Positions 1 through 9,209 are shown, counted from the first letter of the stretch. The stretch is DNA of 64,000 bases from Chloroflexota bacterium (GCA_026708115.1 JAPOVL010000019.1:62001-126000), one strand, 5' to 3'. A program made the numbers and translations. Notes: generated by a model from the letters alone, not told the origin.

Positions 1-631
1 ATGTCCCGTCCGGTTCGCAATAAAGGCATTCGACGTCTAGCCCCAGGGCGCGCAACACCGGAAGCAGATAAGCGCCCGATAAACCGTTGCCCGCGTCCAG
101 CACCACCTGCAGCGGTTTTTCCATGTGTACTTTACGTTGAATTGCGGTCATGTGTTGATTGATCATGGTCGGATCTTCTTCGACTTCGCCGTCACCTACC
201 GCGAACAGGCCGTCATCAATGATGCTCAAAACGTCCTGGATCTGTTCGCCGGCCAGCGCCAGCTTTCCATAGGCCATCTTGATACCGTTGTAACGGGTGT
301 CCAGGTGGCTGCCGGTGATCATGACACCTGCCCCCCCTTCGCCATAAGAAGCCGACGCGAAGTAGACGGTTGGCGTGAGCACCTCGCCGATATCGGTAAC
401 GGGCAATCCTGTCGAAGCAAGTCCTTCGATCATCGCCGCCTTGAGCGGACCGGACGACAGGCGATTGTCGGAGCCGACAAAGACCTTCGCCGTACCGAAT
501 TCACATGGCAAATATGTGCCCAAAGCCTTGCCAACCAAATAGGATATGCCGGGTGTCAATTGTGGGGATTCGCCGTTGGCCGTACCGCGAATATCGTATT
601 TTCTGAAGATCGAACGATCAATTGCTCTCAT
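1..631 (-). CDS. Phosphomannomutase/phosphoglucomutase, N-terminal part (cut by window edge)
   Basis: About 210 residues are visible on the minus strand; the 3' end lies outside the window. The product should interconvert hexose 1- and 6-phosphates, feeding cell-envelope sugar nucleotides. Seen: an N-terminus with FRKYDIRG, the phospho-serine loop reading GVMITGSHLDTRYNGIK, and a later GNGLSG. The Ser-His core of the active loop is kept and TGSH is AlgC-like, but the usual Asn-Pro after SH is Leu-Asp. The ATG at 631 has a close GAGGTGAG ribosome site. It lies 45 bp downstream of the Clp-type gene on the same strand, so the two may be co-transcribed. Substrate choice cannot be told from this part. 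Confidence 0.85.
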   Translation of the reverse strand, partial: MRAIDRSIFRKYDIRGTANGESPQLTPGISYLVGKALGTYLPCEFGTAKVFVGSDNRLSSGPLKAAMIEGLASTGLPVTDIGEVLTPTVYFASASYGEGGAGVMITGSHLDTRYNGIKMAYGKLALAGEQIQDVLSIIDDGLFAVGDGEVEEDPTMINQHMTAIQRKVHMEKPLQVVLDAGNGLSGAYLLPVLRALGLDVECLYCEPDGT

Positions 632-676
632 GCTCACCTCTGATTCCTGCGCGCGCGGTTATGGCGCAGTGGCTTG

Positions 677-2926
677 TCAGGCTTCGACCAGGAATTCCTC
701 CCCATCGACAAATGCTGAAAACTTCAAACCGCCGCCTCGTTTGCGGCTGGAACTGATGCGAACCTCTGTCCCCTCCGGCGGGTTGGAGCGCAACAGAAAG
801 TCGGCTAGGGGTTCCCGTAAGTTGCGCCGCAGGATGCGCCGAAGCGGACGCGCGCCGTACTCCGGTTCGTCATTTTGCTCCAAGAGCCATTTCTTGGCGC
901 CCCCGCTGAACTTCAAACTCAAGCCGCGTTCGCGCGCCAGCTTGTTCTCTTTTTCAATCAGCAAGTCGAGGATAAGGACGAAGTCCTCATCGCTCAACGC
1001 GTTGAACAGAATGACTTCGTCCAGCCGGTTGATGAACTCTGGCCGCAGAAACTCGAGAACCTGGTCCATAATCTGCTCGCGCAAATCGTCTGTGATCTGC
1101 CGCACCATCAGATGCTCGGAGCCGATGTTGCTGGTCATGATGACGACAGCCTCGCTGAAGCGCGCGATATTGCCGCGTCCGTCGGTCAGCCGGCCCTCTT
1201 CCATCACCTGCAACAATACATCCATAATGCGCGGATGCGCCTTTTCAATTTCATCGAGCAATACAATGGTATAGGGTTGCTGCCGAATGCGCTCGGTTAG
1301 TTGCCCGCCCTCGTCGCTGCCGACATAACCTACTGCCGAGCCGATTAAGCGGTTGATGCTGCTCTCGTCCTTGTATTCGCTCATGTCTAGCGGGAAGAGA
1401 TTGTCTTCGCTGCCGAACATGAAATCGGCAAGCACGCGCGCCATCTCGGTCTTGCCGATACCGGTTGGACCCAGGAACAGGAAGGTGCCAATTGGTCTCC
1501 GCGGGTCTTTCAGGCCAACGCGCGCCGTTTTGATGGCGCGGCTGACCAACTGAACAGCCTCTTCCTGGCCGATAAGACGCTGGCGCAGGTGCTCCACCAT
1601 ATTGGCATAGCGCAGGCGTTCGTCAGCGCCCAATTTTGTGACTGGAATGCCGGTCATCTGGCTCGTCACCAGGGTCACGTCTTCTACATCAAGCTTGGCA
1701 TCGTTGTTGTCCGGTCGGAAGGCAAGATGCGCTTGCTTGCCCATATTGACCATCGCGGCGGTACGATGTAGCAATTGCTCGGCACTTTGCGGCAAAGGAT
1801 TGATGGTCAAATAGCGCTGCGCCATGCGCGCGGCCATTTTCAGCGCGTCGTGCTCAATGGCAATCTCATAGTCCGATTGCAGATGCGGCGCTATCGTCTC
1901 CAGAATCTCTACGGTTTCGTCCAACGCGGGTTCATCGACCCGGATGACCTGACTGTTCTCCATAATGGCGCTGACGTTTTGGATGCGCGCTTCAAATTCC
2001 TGCAAATTGGTGGTGCAGATGACGACAGGATCGTCGCTCAAGAAGGCCTTTTGCACCAGCGACGTCGCCTTGTTGAAATCGGCTTTGATCGGTCCGCCGA
2101 AAAAACGATGGATCAGCGGCAAGAACAGGATCCCGCGCCGCGCCGCGCTCATGCCGGCGCGGAAGGCCTCCTGATCCCCGTCCAGCAGCGCCGTTTCGCT
2201 TATCTGTACCAGATTCGACAAACCATTCGGTCCCTTGTCTTCCGCCATGAGCAAGGCAAGGCTATATGCCAGTGTACGCTTGCCGACGCCGTCCGGGCCA
2301 ATCAAGATAATGTGACGATTGACCGATTGCGTCAGTACGTTGATCATGTTGCGCAACAGATCTTCACGAAAATGCACCGCGCGCAGCAAACCGCGCTTGG
2401 CCCGTTTTACGTAGTCCACTGTGGTGCTGTCGTCGCGGCTGGGGATGATTTTGCTGGCGTCGCTGTAGGCGTCTTGAATCGACTTGGGCGTGATGCTGAA
2501 CTGGCGAAGAATCCCGCCCGTGCTGACCGATGTTTCAGCTAAAACCGCCAAGGCATGATCAGTATCGATTTTCTGCTCGTTCATCGAGTTGGCGATCGTC
2601 AATCCATCGTCCAGAAGCACGATCGACTGCCGGCTCAACGAAACTTTCTTGTTGCCGATAGCGACGAAATCCAGACTGCCGTCGGGATCACGACGGGATT
2701 GAATCGCAACCTTCACCTGGCGCTCCAAGCGCTCCAGGTCAACGCCGCGCGATGACTCGAACATCTTGAGCATGCGCCAGGCTGCCGTGTTTTCTCGACG
2801 AAGCAACGCCAGCAGCACCATTTCCGGCATGATCGACGATTTGCGATACTCGGCTAGCATCGGCACGGCATCATTTAACACCGCGTCCATGTCCTTGGAG
2901 ATTAGATCAGGGTTAAGGGTAGACAT
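677..2926 (-). CDS. Clp/Hsp100-family AAA+ protein with degenerate first ATPase module
   Basis: A 749-residue protein resembling ClpA/ClpC. Domains in order: Clp N-domain (about 1-150), first AAA module (about 180-400), almost no middle domain, second AAA module (about 440-740). Module 2 looks active: GPTGIGKTE at about 486-494, IVLLDEIEKAHP at about 554-565 and a sensor-2 GARPLRR near the end. Module 1 keeps a Walker A-like GPDGVGKRT (210-218), but the Walker B position reads ILFLPLIH (266-273) without the Asp-Glu pair, and the Arg-finger region (about 318-330) lacks Arg-Arg. So module 1 probably binds but does not hydrolyse ATP (inference). No coiled-coil M domain as in ClpB is seen. It is likely a protein unfoldase or remodeller in the cytoplasm; its protease partner is not in the window. 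Confidence 0.88.
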   Translation of the reverse strand: MSTLNPDLISKDMDAVLNDAVPMLAEYRKSSIMPEMVLLALLRRENTAAWRMLKMFESSRGVDLERLERQVKVAIQSRRDPDGSLDFVAIGNKKVSLSRQSIVLLDDGLTIANSMNEQKIDTDHALAVLAETSVSTGGILRQFSITPKSIQDAYSDASKIIPSRDDSTTVDYVKRAKRGLLRAVHFREDLLRNMINVLTQSVNRHIILIGPDGVGKRTLAYSLALLMAEDKGPNGLSNLVQISETALLDGDQEAFRAGMSAARRGILFLPLIHRFFGGPIKADFNKATSLVQKAFLSDDPVVICTTNLQEFEARIQNVSAIMENSQVIRVDEPALDETVEILETIAPHLQSDYEIAIEHDALKMAARMAQRYLTINPLPQSAEQLLHRTAAMVNMGKQAHLAFRPDNNDAKLDVEDVTLVTSQMTGIPVTKLGADERLRYANMVEHLRQRLIGQEEAVQLVSRAIKTARVGLKDPRRPIGTFLFLGPTGIGKTEMARVLADFMFGSEDNLFPLDMSEYKDESSINRLIGSAVGYVGSDEGGQLTERIRQQPYTIVLLDEIEKAHPRIMDVLLQVMEEGRLTDGRGNIARFSEAVVIMTSNIGSEHLMVRQITDDLREQIMDQVLEFLRPEFINRLDEVILFNALSDEDFVLILDLLIEKENKLARERGLSLKFSGGAKKWLLEQNDEPEYGARPLRRILRRNLREPLADFLLRSNPPEGTEVRISSSRKRGGGLKFSAFVDGEEFLVEA

Positions 2927-2943
2927 TGACTATCTGTGACCTG

Positions 2944-2952
2944 CTTATATCA
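2944..2952 (-). promoter_or_regulatory. Extended -10 promoter for the Clp-type gene
   Basis: On the minus strand the bases read TGATATAAG, an extended -10 (TGn plus TATAAG, one mismatch to TATAAT), 18 bases before the ATG at 2926. No good -35 is seen. This would give a very short leader, and no clear ribosome site precedes the ATG. Confidence 0.4.
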
Positions 2953-3023
2953 TCGTCTGTTCGTTGACCGAGATGCGAGTGGATTCGCACCGTATCATTA
3001 TAGCCCATCCATATCGCAATCGC

Positions 3024-4634
3024 CTAGTTCGCATAGCTCAGCGGCATGCTGCCGAAGGCCTGCCGCTCGCCAAGCAGCACTTCGCAAATGACCCTCGTCG
3101 CGCGGGACATGGGGCTATATCCCTGCACATAAGCCGCCAACTCGGGATAGATAAACATTTCTACCGGATTCCACAACGTCACCAGAATCGTTTTCTGCGT
3201 CGGCATCGCCTCGACTAACTGGATCTGCCGCGGATCATCAATATTGTTCAAGGTAAAAACAACCACTGTGTCGGATTCCCGTGAGGCCTCGCTTGCCCAG
3301 GTCAATTCATCGTCCTTCGGCGAACCGGAGACAGAGATGAATGTATGCCCTTCCACGCGGCGATCGCATTCTCGCCGTATGCGAGGGCGCGTACCGGGAT
3401 AGACAAACAGCACCTTGCCCCGCACAGGTATCATGCCCTGCGTGTCCAGAACAGTCACACCCCGTTCGAACAAACGCGTCACCAGACGATCATGCGTCGA
3501 CAGGTCCAGGCGTTCGCTCGCCGCATCCGGATCTAGCGGGCTCCAATCCAATACACCGTAGCGCTGTTTGACCCTTAGAATACGCTCCAGCGAGTTGTCT
3601 ATGCGATCGAGCGCGATACGCCCGGCGCGCACGGCCTCAACTACATCGTTGATTGCCTCGCGTATCCGTTGCGTACCCACATGCGCGCCAATCGCAATCA
3701 AATCGTTGCCCGCTTCGATCGCTCGGATCGAGGCCTCGCTGGGGTCGTATTCGGTGTCGACTGCATCCATATCCAGGGCATCGGTCATGATGATGCCATC
3801 ATATCCCAACTCTTCGCGCAGCAAGCCTTCCACCACCTTGACAGACAGGGATGCCGGCAGCGCTTCGGCATCAAAGGCGCTGTACCAGATATGCGCCACC
3901 ATTACAGTACTGACGCCAGCGTCGATGGCAGCGACGAATGGCCGCAATTCAACCGAATCCAGCCGAGTTCGGTCGTGGTGAATCGCCGGCAACTCCAGAT
4001 GCGAGTCTTCGCTGGTATCGCCATGGCCAGGAAAATGCTTGACCGTGGCTGCCACTCCATTGTCCTGCATACCGCGTATGAAGCGCGTTAGAATCGGTGC
4101 GACCATATTCGGATCGCTGCCGAATGCTCGCCGATTGATGATTGGATTGAAGACGTTGGTCAGCAAATCCCCGACCGGCGCCAGATTCATGTTGACGCCT
4201 ACCGCGCGCATCTCGGCGGCCACCGCCGCCCCAATATCGTAGGCCAAGCCTTCGTCTTGCGTGGCGGTGAGCAACATCGGTGCCGGGAAGCGTGTGAAAC
4301 CGTCGTGCAGATGCTGGATGGGCCCGCCCTCTTGATCGACCGCGATCAGCAGTGGCAAGCCGCCTCGGCTCATGATCTCCTGCTGGTATGCGTTCGTCAG
4401 GGCTGTCACTTGTTCGGGCGATTCAACATTGCGGCCGAAGAGAACAACCGCTCCCGGTTGCGCCTCGCGCAGGAATGCAGCTTCCATCTCTGTCAGTTGC
4501 GTGCCAAAGAAGCTAACCATGAACATCTGTGCAACCTTTTGCTCCAGCGTCATGTGATGAAATGTATCCGCTGTCTCCGCCACTTGCGCCGAAATCACGG
4601 AGCAAGGCAACAGATACGCCAGAATTGTGATCAA
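3024..4634 (-). CDS. Glycoside hydrolase family 3, beta-N-acetylhexosaminidase (NagZ-like)
   Basis: A 536-residue GH3 protein. The N-terminal barrel carries KHFPGHGDTSEDSH at about 199-212, the His-containing loop typical of NagZ-type N-acetylglucosaminidases, and MTDALDMDAV with the likely nucleophile Asp285. A second alpha/beta domain of about 170 residues follows. The N-terminus is hydrophobic and ends near SVISA, so the protein looks exported or anchored. The marked start is a TTG. The frame stays open upstream and adds a Lys/Arg-bearing stretch that would complete a signal peptide, so the true start may overlap the preceding gene. It lies 32 bp after the esterase-CapA gene, suggesting an operon acting on the cell wall or extracellular amino-sugar glycans. 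Confidence 0.85.
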   Translation of the reverse strand: MITILAYLLPCSVISAQVAETADTFHHMTLEQKVAQMFMVSFFGTQLTEMEAAFLREAQPGAVVLFGRNVESPEQVTALTNAYQQEIMSRGGLPLLIAVDQEGGPIQHLHDGFTRFPAPMLLTATQDEGLAYDIGAAVAAEMRAVGVNMNLAPVGDLLTNVFNPIINRRAFGSDPNMVAPILTRFIRGMQDNGVAATVKHFPGHGDTSEDSHLELPAIHHDRTRLDSVELRPFVAAIDAGVSTVMVAHIWYSAFDAEALPASLSVKVVEGLLREELGYDGIIMTDALDMDAVDTEYDPSEASIRAIEAGNDLIAIGAHVGTQRIREAINDVVEAVRAGRIALDRIDNSLERILRVKQRYGVLDWSPLDPDAASERLDLSTHDRLVTRLFERGVTVLDTQGMIPVRGKVLFVYPGTRPRIRRECDRRVEGHTFISVSGSPKDDELTWASEASRESDTVVVFTLNNIDDPRQIQLVEAMPTQKTILVTLWNPVEMFIYPELAAYVQGYSPMSRATRVICEVLLGERQAFGSMPLSYAN

Positions 4635-4666
4635 ACGTATCAGACTGTGTTTGGGGCTAAGGATGG

Positions 4667-6835
4667 CTAGAATCCGTTCTGTTGAATCAGCATGAAGTGC
4701 AAAAAGTTGAACTGATCGTCGCCAGTGAGCAAACGAGGGCGCGCTCGGTTGTCGATGACGCCTGGAAACAGTTCCACCGCTACCAGTTTACTGGCATAAA
4801 CGTAAAGCGTGTCCAGGAAGAAGCGCTTATTTCCCCAAAAACTCTGATCAAAATATAGATTGCCCAATCCAAAATGGATGAAAGCCGTTTCGCCGCGGCG
4901 CGTACGGTAGAATTCAAAGGTCATCGGCTTGTGCTCGGCCGTGCCAATGACAACGTCTGCTCCCCACTCAGCAAATGTGCGGAAATCGGCCCGCTGCTGC
5001 GCCGTCGGCGTATAAGACTCGAATTCCTGATAGTGAACGGTCAACAGGACCAGATCGTTTTGCGATGCTAGCACGGGCAAGTCGTCCTCTAGCCAGGCAC
5101 GGTCACAAAACGCGGCGCCCGGTCGCGGGCCGCCGAGCGCGTTCGGATCTTCATTAACTAAGGCATAGTAGGGACCGACCGCGTTGCAGGCCAGCCAGGC
5201 GATGGTATTGCCATTGTGAGAGAGAATCAGAGGTTTGCGCGCATCGTCCCGGCTGCGGCCTCCGCCGACAACTTTCGTACCTGCCTCTTCAAAGAGCATT
5301 AACGTATCTTCGAAGGCGTCGTAACCAAAGTCATTGACATGATTGCCCGTCAGATCAACCACGTCGACGTTCAAGATATCAAACAGGCTGGCGTGTTCTC
5401 GTTTCATGCACAGGCTGTTCGCGCCACCCAAGACCTTGTCGTTGAATTGTGGACAGGAGTCGGCCAGGGGCGCTTCATTTGTCAGATGGAAAAAGTCCGA
5501 CGCAGCAACATAATCTCGAATGCCGCTCGCGGCAGCCTCCACGCCAATCGCATCAATGGCCGTTCTTGTCTGCCGAGCGATCGCAGTGGTGCCCGATAGA
5601 GTAATGCGCGTCAAATTGCCCGGATGATAGTTGGGCGCGCCGCCGTCGAATATCAGCGGATAGCCGTCGATCTGATCGACGACGGGTTTACCGTCCAGCC
5701 ACAATGGACGGAGTCGCAGGCGCAATCTGTCAAAGGGGAGCAAGGTAAAGCTGAGCTTGTCGCGCCACAATCGACCTTCGAGGTCTTCGTTTGCCACAAT
5801 CCGCGTAGCGCGATGCAGTTCAACGCCAAGTTTACGCAGGCGGGCCGCCGCCGATTCGCTCAAAGTCAGTCGCTGATCGAAACCGCCAGCGACAATTCCG
5901 TCCAGTTGGTCACGAGAAATCGACGTCTGCAGGGCGGAAAAAGCAGCGGCGGGAATCCACAGTTCCTTGCCAGCCTCTGCGCTCCGCTCGGCTAGCGACC
6001 TCGAAGACGGCGTCTGGTCAAGCGCCTCGCTGTAAAAGGCCAGATATGCGGGAATATGCTGTTGCCAAGAGACCTCATTGTGCCCGGCGTCGCCGTAAAC
6101 GACATACTGATGATCGACGCCGCGATCACTCAAGATCACGTGCATCTGATCAACACCGTCCGCCGCGAAGTCTTTTGACCCACGATCCAGCCACAGCCGC
6201 ATAACGGCGTCAGGGCCCTGCGACCGCGCTAACTCAAGCGGGTTGTATCGAGGCTCGACATGAATTGGGTCGAAGAACGGACTATGCCCGCCGATCGCCG
6301 CGAACCGATCCGGGAACCGCAGCCCCACATGGTATGCCCAGAATCCGCCACGCGAAATGCCACCAATGGCTGTTCTGCCGTCGCTGCGGTATCGCTGCTG
6401 CAAATGATCCAATTGGTCAATCAGAAGCGAATCGTAACCGTTGCCGCCAAAGTAATTCTCGTTGGCAATCGCATCGCCGAAAGGCAAGACAACGATCATG
6501 GGCGGCGAAGCGCCGGATTGTATCGCAGCTTCCAGCGCTTTAATGAAACCCAGGCGCAGCCACTGCTTGTCATCCGCATTGGAACCGTGCAGCAGAATTA
6601 GAAGAGGATATGTCTGTTTCGAAATCTCATAACAAGGTGGGAGATAAAGCGTGAAATATCGGGGTCGAGCGGAGCCATCGGGGAGGTACGTTTCACGTGT
6701 GAGACTTCCGGCTTGATTGCAATCGGCGGAGTTGACAGTTACAGCCGTAAGCAATGCCGCTATCCCGGCTATCGCCAGTACCAACAATGCCATCAATGGC
6801 GTAAAAATTGAAGGCGATAAAGTTGGCTTTCCCAT
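4667..6835 (-). CDS. Fusion of alpha/beta-hydrolase esterase and CapA-type metallophosphatase-fold domain
   Basis: A 722-residue protein with two unrelated modules. Residues about 10-32 are a signal or anchor segment. Residues about 45-270 are an esterase-D/feruloyl-esterase-like hydrolase: LLHGSN oxyanion strand, nucleophile elbow GGISRGGF (Ser161) and a late GHNEVSW with the probable catalytic His252. The C-terminal third (about 400-722) matches the PGA_cap/CapA family: a TGNHVNDFG segment, TVHYQEFESYTP, VVIGTAEHKP and an FGLGNLYFD ending. CapA-family proteins are linked to poly-gamma-glutamate or capsule-type polymers. One chain carrying both suggests processing or release of an extracellular polymer (inference). 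It sits 26 bp after the response regulator and 32 bp before the GH3 gene. No clear ribosome site precedes the ATG. Confidence 0.82.
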   Translation of the reverse strand: MGKPTLSPSIFTPLMALLVLAIAGIAALLTAVTVNSADCNQAGSLTRETYLPDGSARPRYFTLYLPPCYEISKQTYPLLILLHGSNADDKQWLRLGFIKALEAAIQSGASPPMIVVLPFGDAIANENYFGGNGYDSLLIDQLDHLQQRYRSDGRTAIGGISRGGFWAYHVGLRFPDRFAAIGGHSPFFDPIHVEPRYNPLELARSQGPDAVMRLWLDRGSKDFAADGVDQMHVILSDRGVDHQYVVYGDAGHNEVSWQQHIPAYLAFYSEALDQTPSSRSLAERSAEAGKELWIPAAAFSALQTSISRDQLDGIVAGGFDQRLTLSESAAARLRKLGVELHRATRIVANEDLEGRLWRDKLSFTLLPFDRLRLRLRPLWLDGKPVVDQIDGYPLIFDGGAPNYHPGNLTRITLSGTTAIARQTRTAIDAIGVEAAASGIRDYVAASDFFHLTNEAPLADSCPQFNDKVLGGANSLCMKREHASLFDILNVDVVDLTGNHVNDFGYDAFEDTLMLFEEAGTKVVGGGRSRDDARKPLILSHNGNTIAWLACNAVGPYYALVNEDPNALGGPRPGAAFCDRAWLEDDLPVLASQNDLVLLTVHYQEFESYTPTAQQRADFRTFAEWGADVVIGTAEHKPMTFEFYRTRRGETAFIHFGLGNLYFDQSFWGNKRFFLDTLYVYASKLVAVELFPGVIDNRARPRLLTGDDQFNFLHFMLIQQNGF

Positions 6836-6861
6836 GGGAGCAACGGCAAAAGCGGGGGATG

Positions 6862-7740
6862 TTATTCCGGATCGGAGAGATCGCCCAGTCGATAACCAAT
6901 CCCGCGTACGTTAACAACAAGCTTTTTGTAATCGCCCAGCATCTTCAACTTGCGTCGCAAATTACTGACATGAGGACGAATGACCTCACGGGCTTCGGAC
7001 TCATCAGTGGTATAGCCTCGGACTTCCCGTACAAGCTCTTGGCATGGCACAACGCGGCTGCGGTGCGCCGCCAAATACAGCAACAGGTCGAATTCCGTAG
7101 GGGTCAAATTAATGGACTGGTCCCCAATGCCGATCTGATAGCGGCCCGGGGCAACCGAAAGCCCAGCCAATGCCATCACAGAATCAGTGGCTGCCGCGCG
7201 ATCACGAGCTGCGGGCGCAAGCGGTTCCAAGCTTGCATCGTCAGACGAAACCGCTGCCAAGGCTTCTTCCCGCACAAGCTCTCCCACGTTTCGCTCAATT
7301 GCATCCAGCATGCGCCGTCGCCGCACCAGGTTTCGCGCTCGTTCAATGCCGCGGTCCACACTCGCTCTAATCTCTTGGCTGGAACAGGGTTTGATCAGAT
7401 AATCGTGCGCGCCTGAGCGCAGCGCTTGCACTGCCGATTCGACACTGGCGTTTTCTGTCATCAAGACTACCATTGCGTCCGGCGACTCCGCCTTGATGCG
7501 CTGCAAAAGTTCTATCCCGTCTATACCGGGCAGATCAATCTCGCTCAAGACCAAGTCAAAATGCTGATTATTGAAGAGATCCAAAGCTTCGTCGCCGAAA
7601 GACGCTTCGACAATGATGTAGCCGACACGTTGCAGAGATTTGCTCACGGTGTAGCGATTGACGCCGTCGTGATCAACCAGCAAGACTTGCATTAGCCGAC
7701 TCACCACTTCTTCAGCAACACGCGTGGACCTCGTATCCAT
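6862..7740 (-). CDS. OmpR-family response regulator with Glu at the phospho-acceptor site
   Basis: A receiver domain is followed by a linker of about 80 residues and an OmpR/PhoB-type winged helix (INLTPTEFDLLLYLAAH, then NVRGIGYRLG at the end). In the receiver, the usual DLVLSDIxxP reads DLVLSEIDLPG, so the phosphorylated Asp is Glu; the switch Thr (LMTENAS) and the Lys of YLIKP are kept. Such a protein may be locked on or be phosphorylation-independent (inference). No histidine kinase gene is near. Start: an ATG at 7740 is given, but a second ATG at 7692 gives a standard MQVLLVDHD N-terminus and has GGTGAG seven bases upstream, so it may be the real one. The frame is open up to 7791. The regulator leads the esterase-CapA and GH3 genes and may control them. 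Confidence 0.85.
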   Translation of the reverse strand: MDTRSTRVAEEVVSRLMQVLLVDHDGVNRYTVSKSLQRVGYIIVEASFGDEALDLFNNQHFDLVLSEIDLPGIDGIELLQRIKAESPDAMVVLMTENASVESAVQALRSGAHDYLIKPCSSQEIRASVDRGIERARNLVRRRRMLDAIERNVGELVREEALAAVSSDDASLEPLAPAARDRAAATDSVMALAGLSVAPGRYQIGIGDQSINLTPTEFDLLLYLAAHRSRVVPCQELVREVRGYTTDESEAREVIRPHVSNLRRKLKMLGDYKKLVVNVRGIGYRLGDLSDPE

Positions 7741-7746
7741 ACATTG

Positions 7747-7752
7747 ATTATA
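7747..7752 (-). promoter_or_regulatory. Candidate -10 box before the response regulator
   Basis: A perfect TATAAT on the minus strand lies six bases before the ATG at 7740 and about 55 before the ATG at 7692. No convincing -35 is seen. If used, transcription would start about at 7740, which favours translation from 7692 with its own ribosome site. Confidence 0.35.
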
Positions 7753-7808
7753 CCGTAAGGCCTGGTTTTGCGGTATTCCAGCCAAAGGCATTCGCTACGA
7801 CTGGCCGA

Positions 7809-9209
7809 CTATTCGAGAACCAAGGTAAAGAATAGGCCGGAGCCAGTCGTCATCTGCGGTCTGTCCGCAAGGTGCCAAGTGTCGCCGACACAGATGGCAA
7901 TTACGTCGCCATCGAGGCTGACCAAGGGTATTTGATCGCGAATCTGCCGTGGGATCTTGCGATCAATCATCCAATCCTTTATTTTTCGCGACCTTCCAGC
8001 CATGCCTTTTGGCCGAAAGCGTTCGCCCTTGCGCCGCGTACGTAAATGCACTTCGGCGCCAACAGGTACATGAACGGCTGTGGAACGGCCCGTCGTTCGC
8101 TTGCCATCCAAGAGTTCGATTCGCAAGTGTCCTACGATGATTTCATCGGACCTTCGCAAAGGTATTTCCGTCCCAGACGCGATCAATCGGTAGTCTCCAA
8201 AGTGCTGTTCGGCATCGCGGCGCTCAATATGGAGGCTGTCGTAGCTGACACGAAGCTGGATATCCCCGCCCAAGTCACGGACTTTGCCAGCTTGGGCGCC
8301 CTTGATCCAGTCGATGATCTCCAACGTGGCATCAGAACTCAATTCAATGTCGCGATCTTGCAAGCGGCGAAAGGCTTCACGAAGCAAACGACGTCGCATG
8401 GCAACATGACAGGACTGATAGTCGGACCGGGAAATGCGCCAGGCGCCCTCCTGTTGTTCGATCAACGGCAGTACATCGCTCTTGAAGCGAGATTCCATGT
8501 AATCGTGGTCTGCCCCTGCCGCAGCGGCCAGCCGCTCAAAGGACTTTGGAAGATGAGCATAGCGGTCAAGCAGCGGACGAACGATTTGATGACGAATAAA
8601 GTTGCGCATATGCACCCTGTCGTCATTGCTGCTGTCGTGACAGTATGCCAGCCGATTTTCGACGCAATAAGCTTCAATCTCGTCCCGCGTGACATTTAGC
8701 AGCGGCCGGACTAATGTCAATTCCTCGTGATACGGCATAGGCGATGACATTTGCATTCCGCGTAGTCCCTTGGTCCCCGAGCCACGAACGATGTGCATCA
8801 GAATTGTCTCTACCTGATCAAGCGCATGATGGCCTACGGCTACGCAGGCCGCATCGTGTCGCAGCGCAACACCTGCCAAGAAATCATAGCGCACTCGCCT
8901 CGCCGCTTCTTCAAGGCCGATGCCCTCCCGTTTGCCAAAGGCCGGCGCGTTGGCGTTGCCTGCCGTGAAGGGCAATTCCGAGCGAGTCGCCATTTCACGG
9001 ACATGCTGAACATCTCGGGCCGCGGCTTCTCCGCGAATACCATGATCCATAGATGCGACATGAATCTGGAAGCCCATACCTTGGCTAAGCCTGGATAAAA
9101 CATGTAGTAGCGAGACGGAATCGGCGCCACCGGAGACCGAGACAACTACGGTCTGACCTGGGGCGATCAAGTTATGTTCTTTTATGTTTCTGGCGACAAC
9201 AGAGAGCAT
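7809..9209 (-). CDS. tilS: tRNA(Ile)-lysidine synthetase
   Basis: PP-loop ATPase that turns C34 of the CAU-anticodon isoleucine tRNA into lysidine, so AUA is read as Ile. The signature VSVSGGADS lies near the N-terminus, followed by the TilS catalytic domain, with DHGIRGEAA and AVGHHALDQVET segments. The C-terminus has the TilS_C-like RPKGMAGRSRKIKDWMIDRK. With the ATG at 9209 the product is 466 residues, usual for the family; the frame is also open up to 9248. The protein is cytoplasmic. It is divergent from mreB, with about 200 bp of shared promoter region. Confidence 0.95.
   Translation of the reverse strand: MLSVVARNIKEHNLIAPGQTVVVSVSGGADSVSLLHVLSRLSQGMGFQIHVASMDHGIRGEAAARDVQHVREMATRSELPFTAGNANAPAFGKREGIGLEEAARRVRYDFLAGVALRHDAACVAVGHHALDQVETILMHIVRGSGTKGLRGMQMSSPMPYHEELTLVRPLLNVTRDEIEAYCVENRLAYCHDSSNDDRVHMRNFIRHQIVRPLLDRYAHLPKSFERLAAAAGADHDYMESRFKSDVLPLIEQQEGAWRISRSDYQSCHVAMRRRLLREAFRRLQDRDIELSSDATLEIIDWIKGAQAGKVRDLGGDIQLRVSYDSLHIERRDAEQHFGDYRLIASGTEIPLRRSDEIIVGHLRIELLDGKRTTGRSTAVHVPVGAEVHLRTRRKGERFRPKGMAGRSRKIKDWMIDRKIPRQIRDQIPLVSLDGDVIAICVGDTWHLADRPQMTTGSGLFFTLVLE

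Noticed and set aside
546..1274. A 242-codon plus-strand frame opposite the Clp-type gene.
   Set aside because: Ser/Arg-rich, motif-free mirror of a solid AAA+ coding region.
1775..2542. A 255-codon plus-strand frame opposite the Clp-type gene.
   Set aside because: Antisense shadow of the first AAA module with no recognisable fold or ribosome site.
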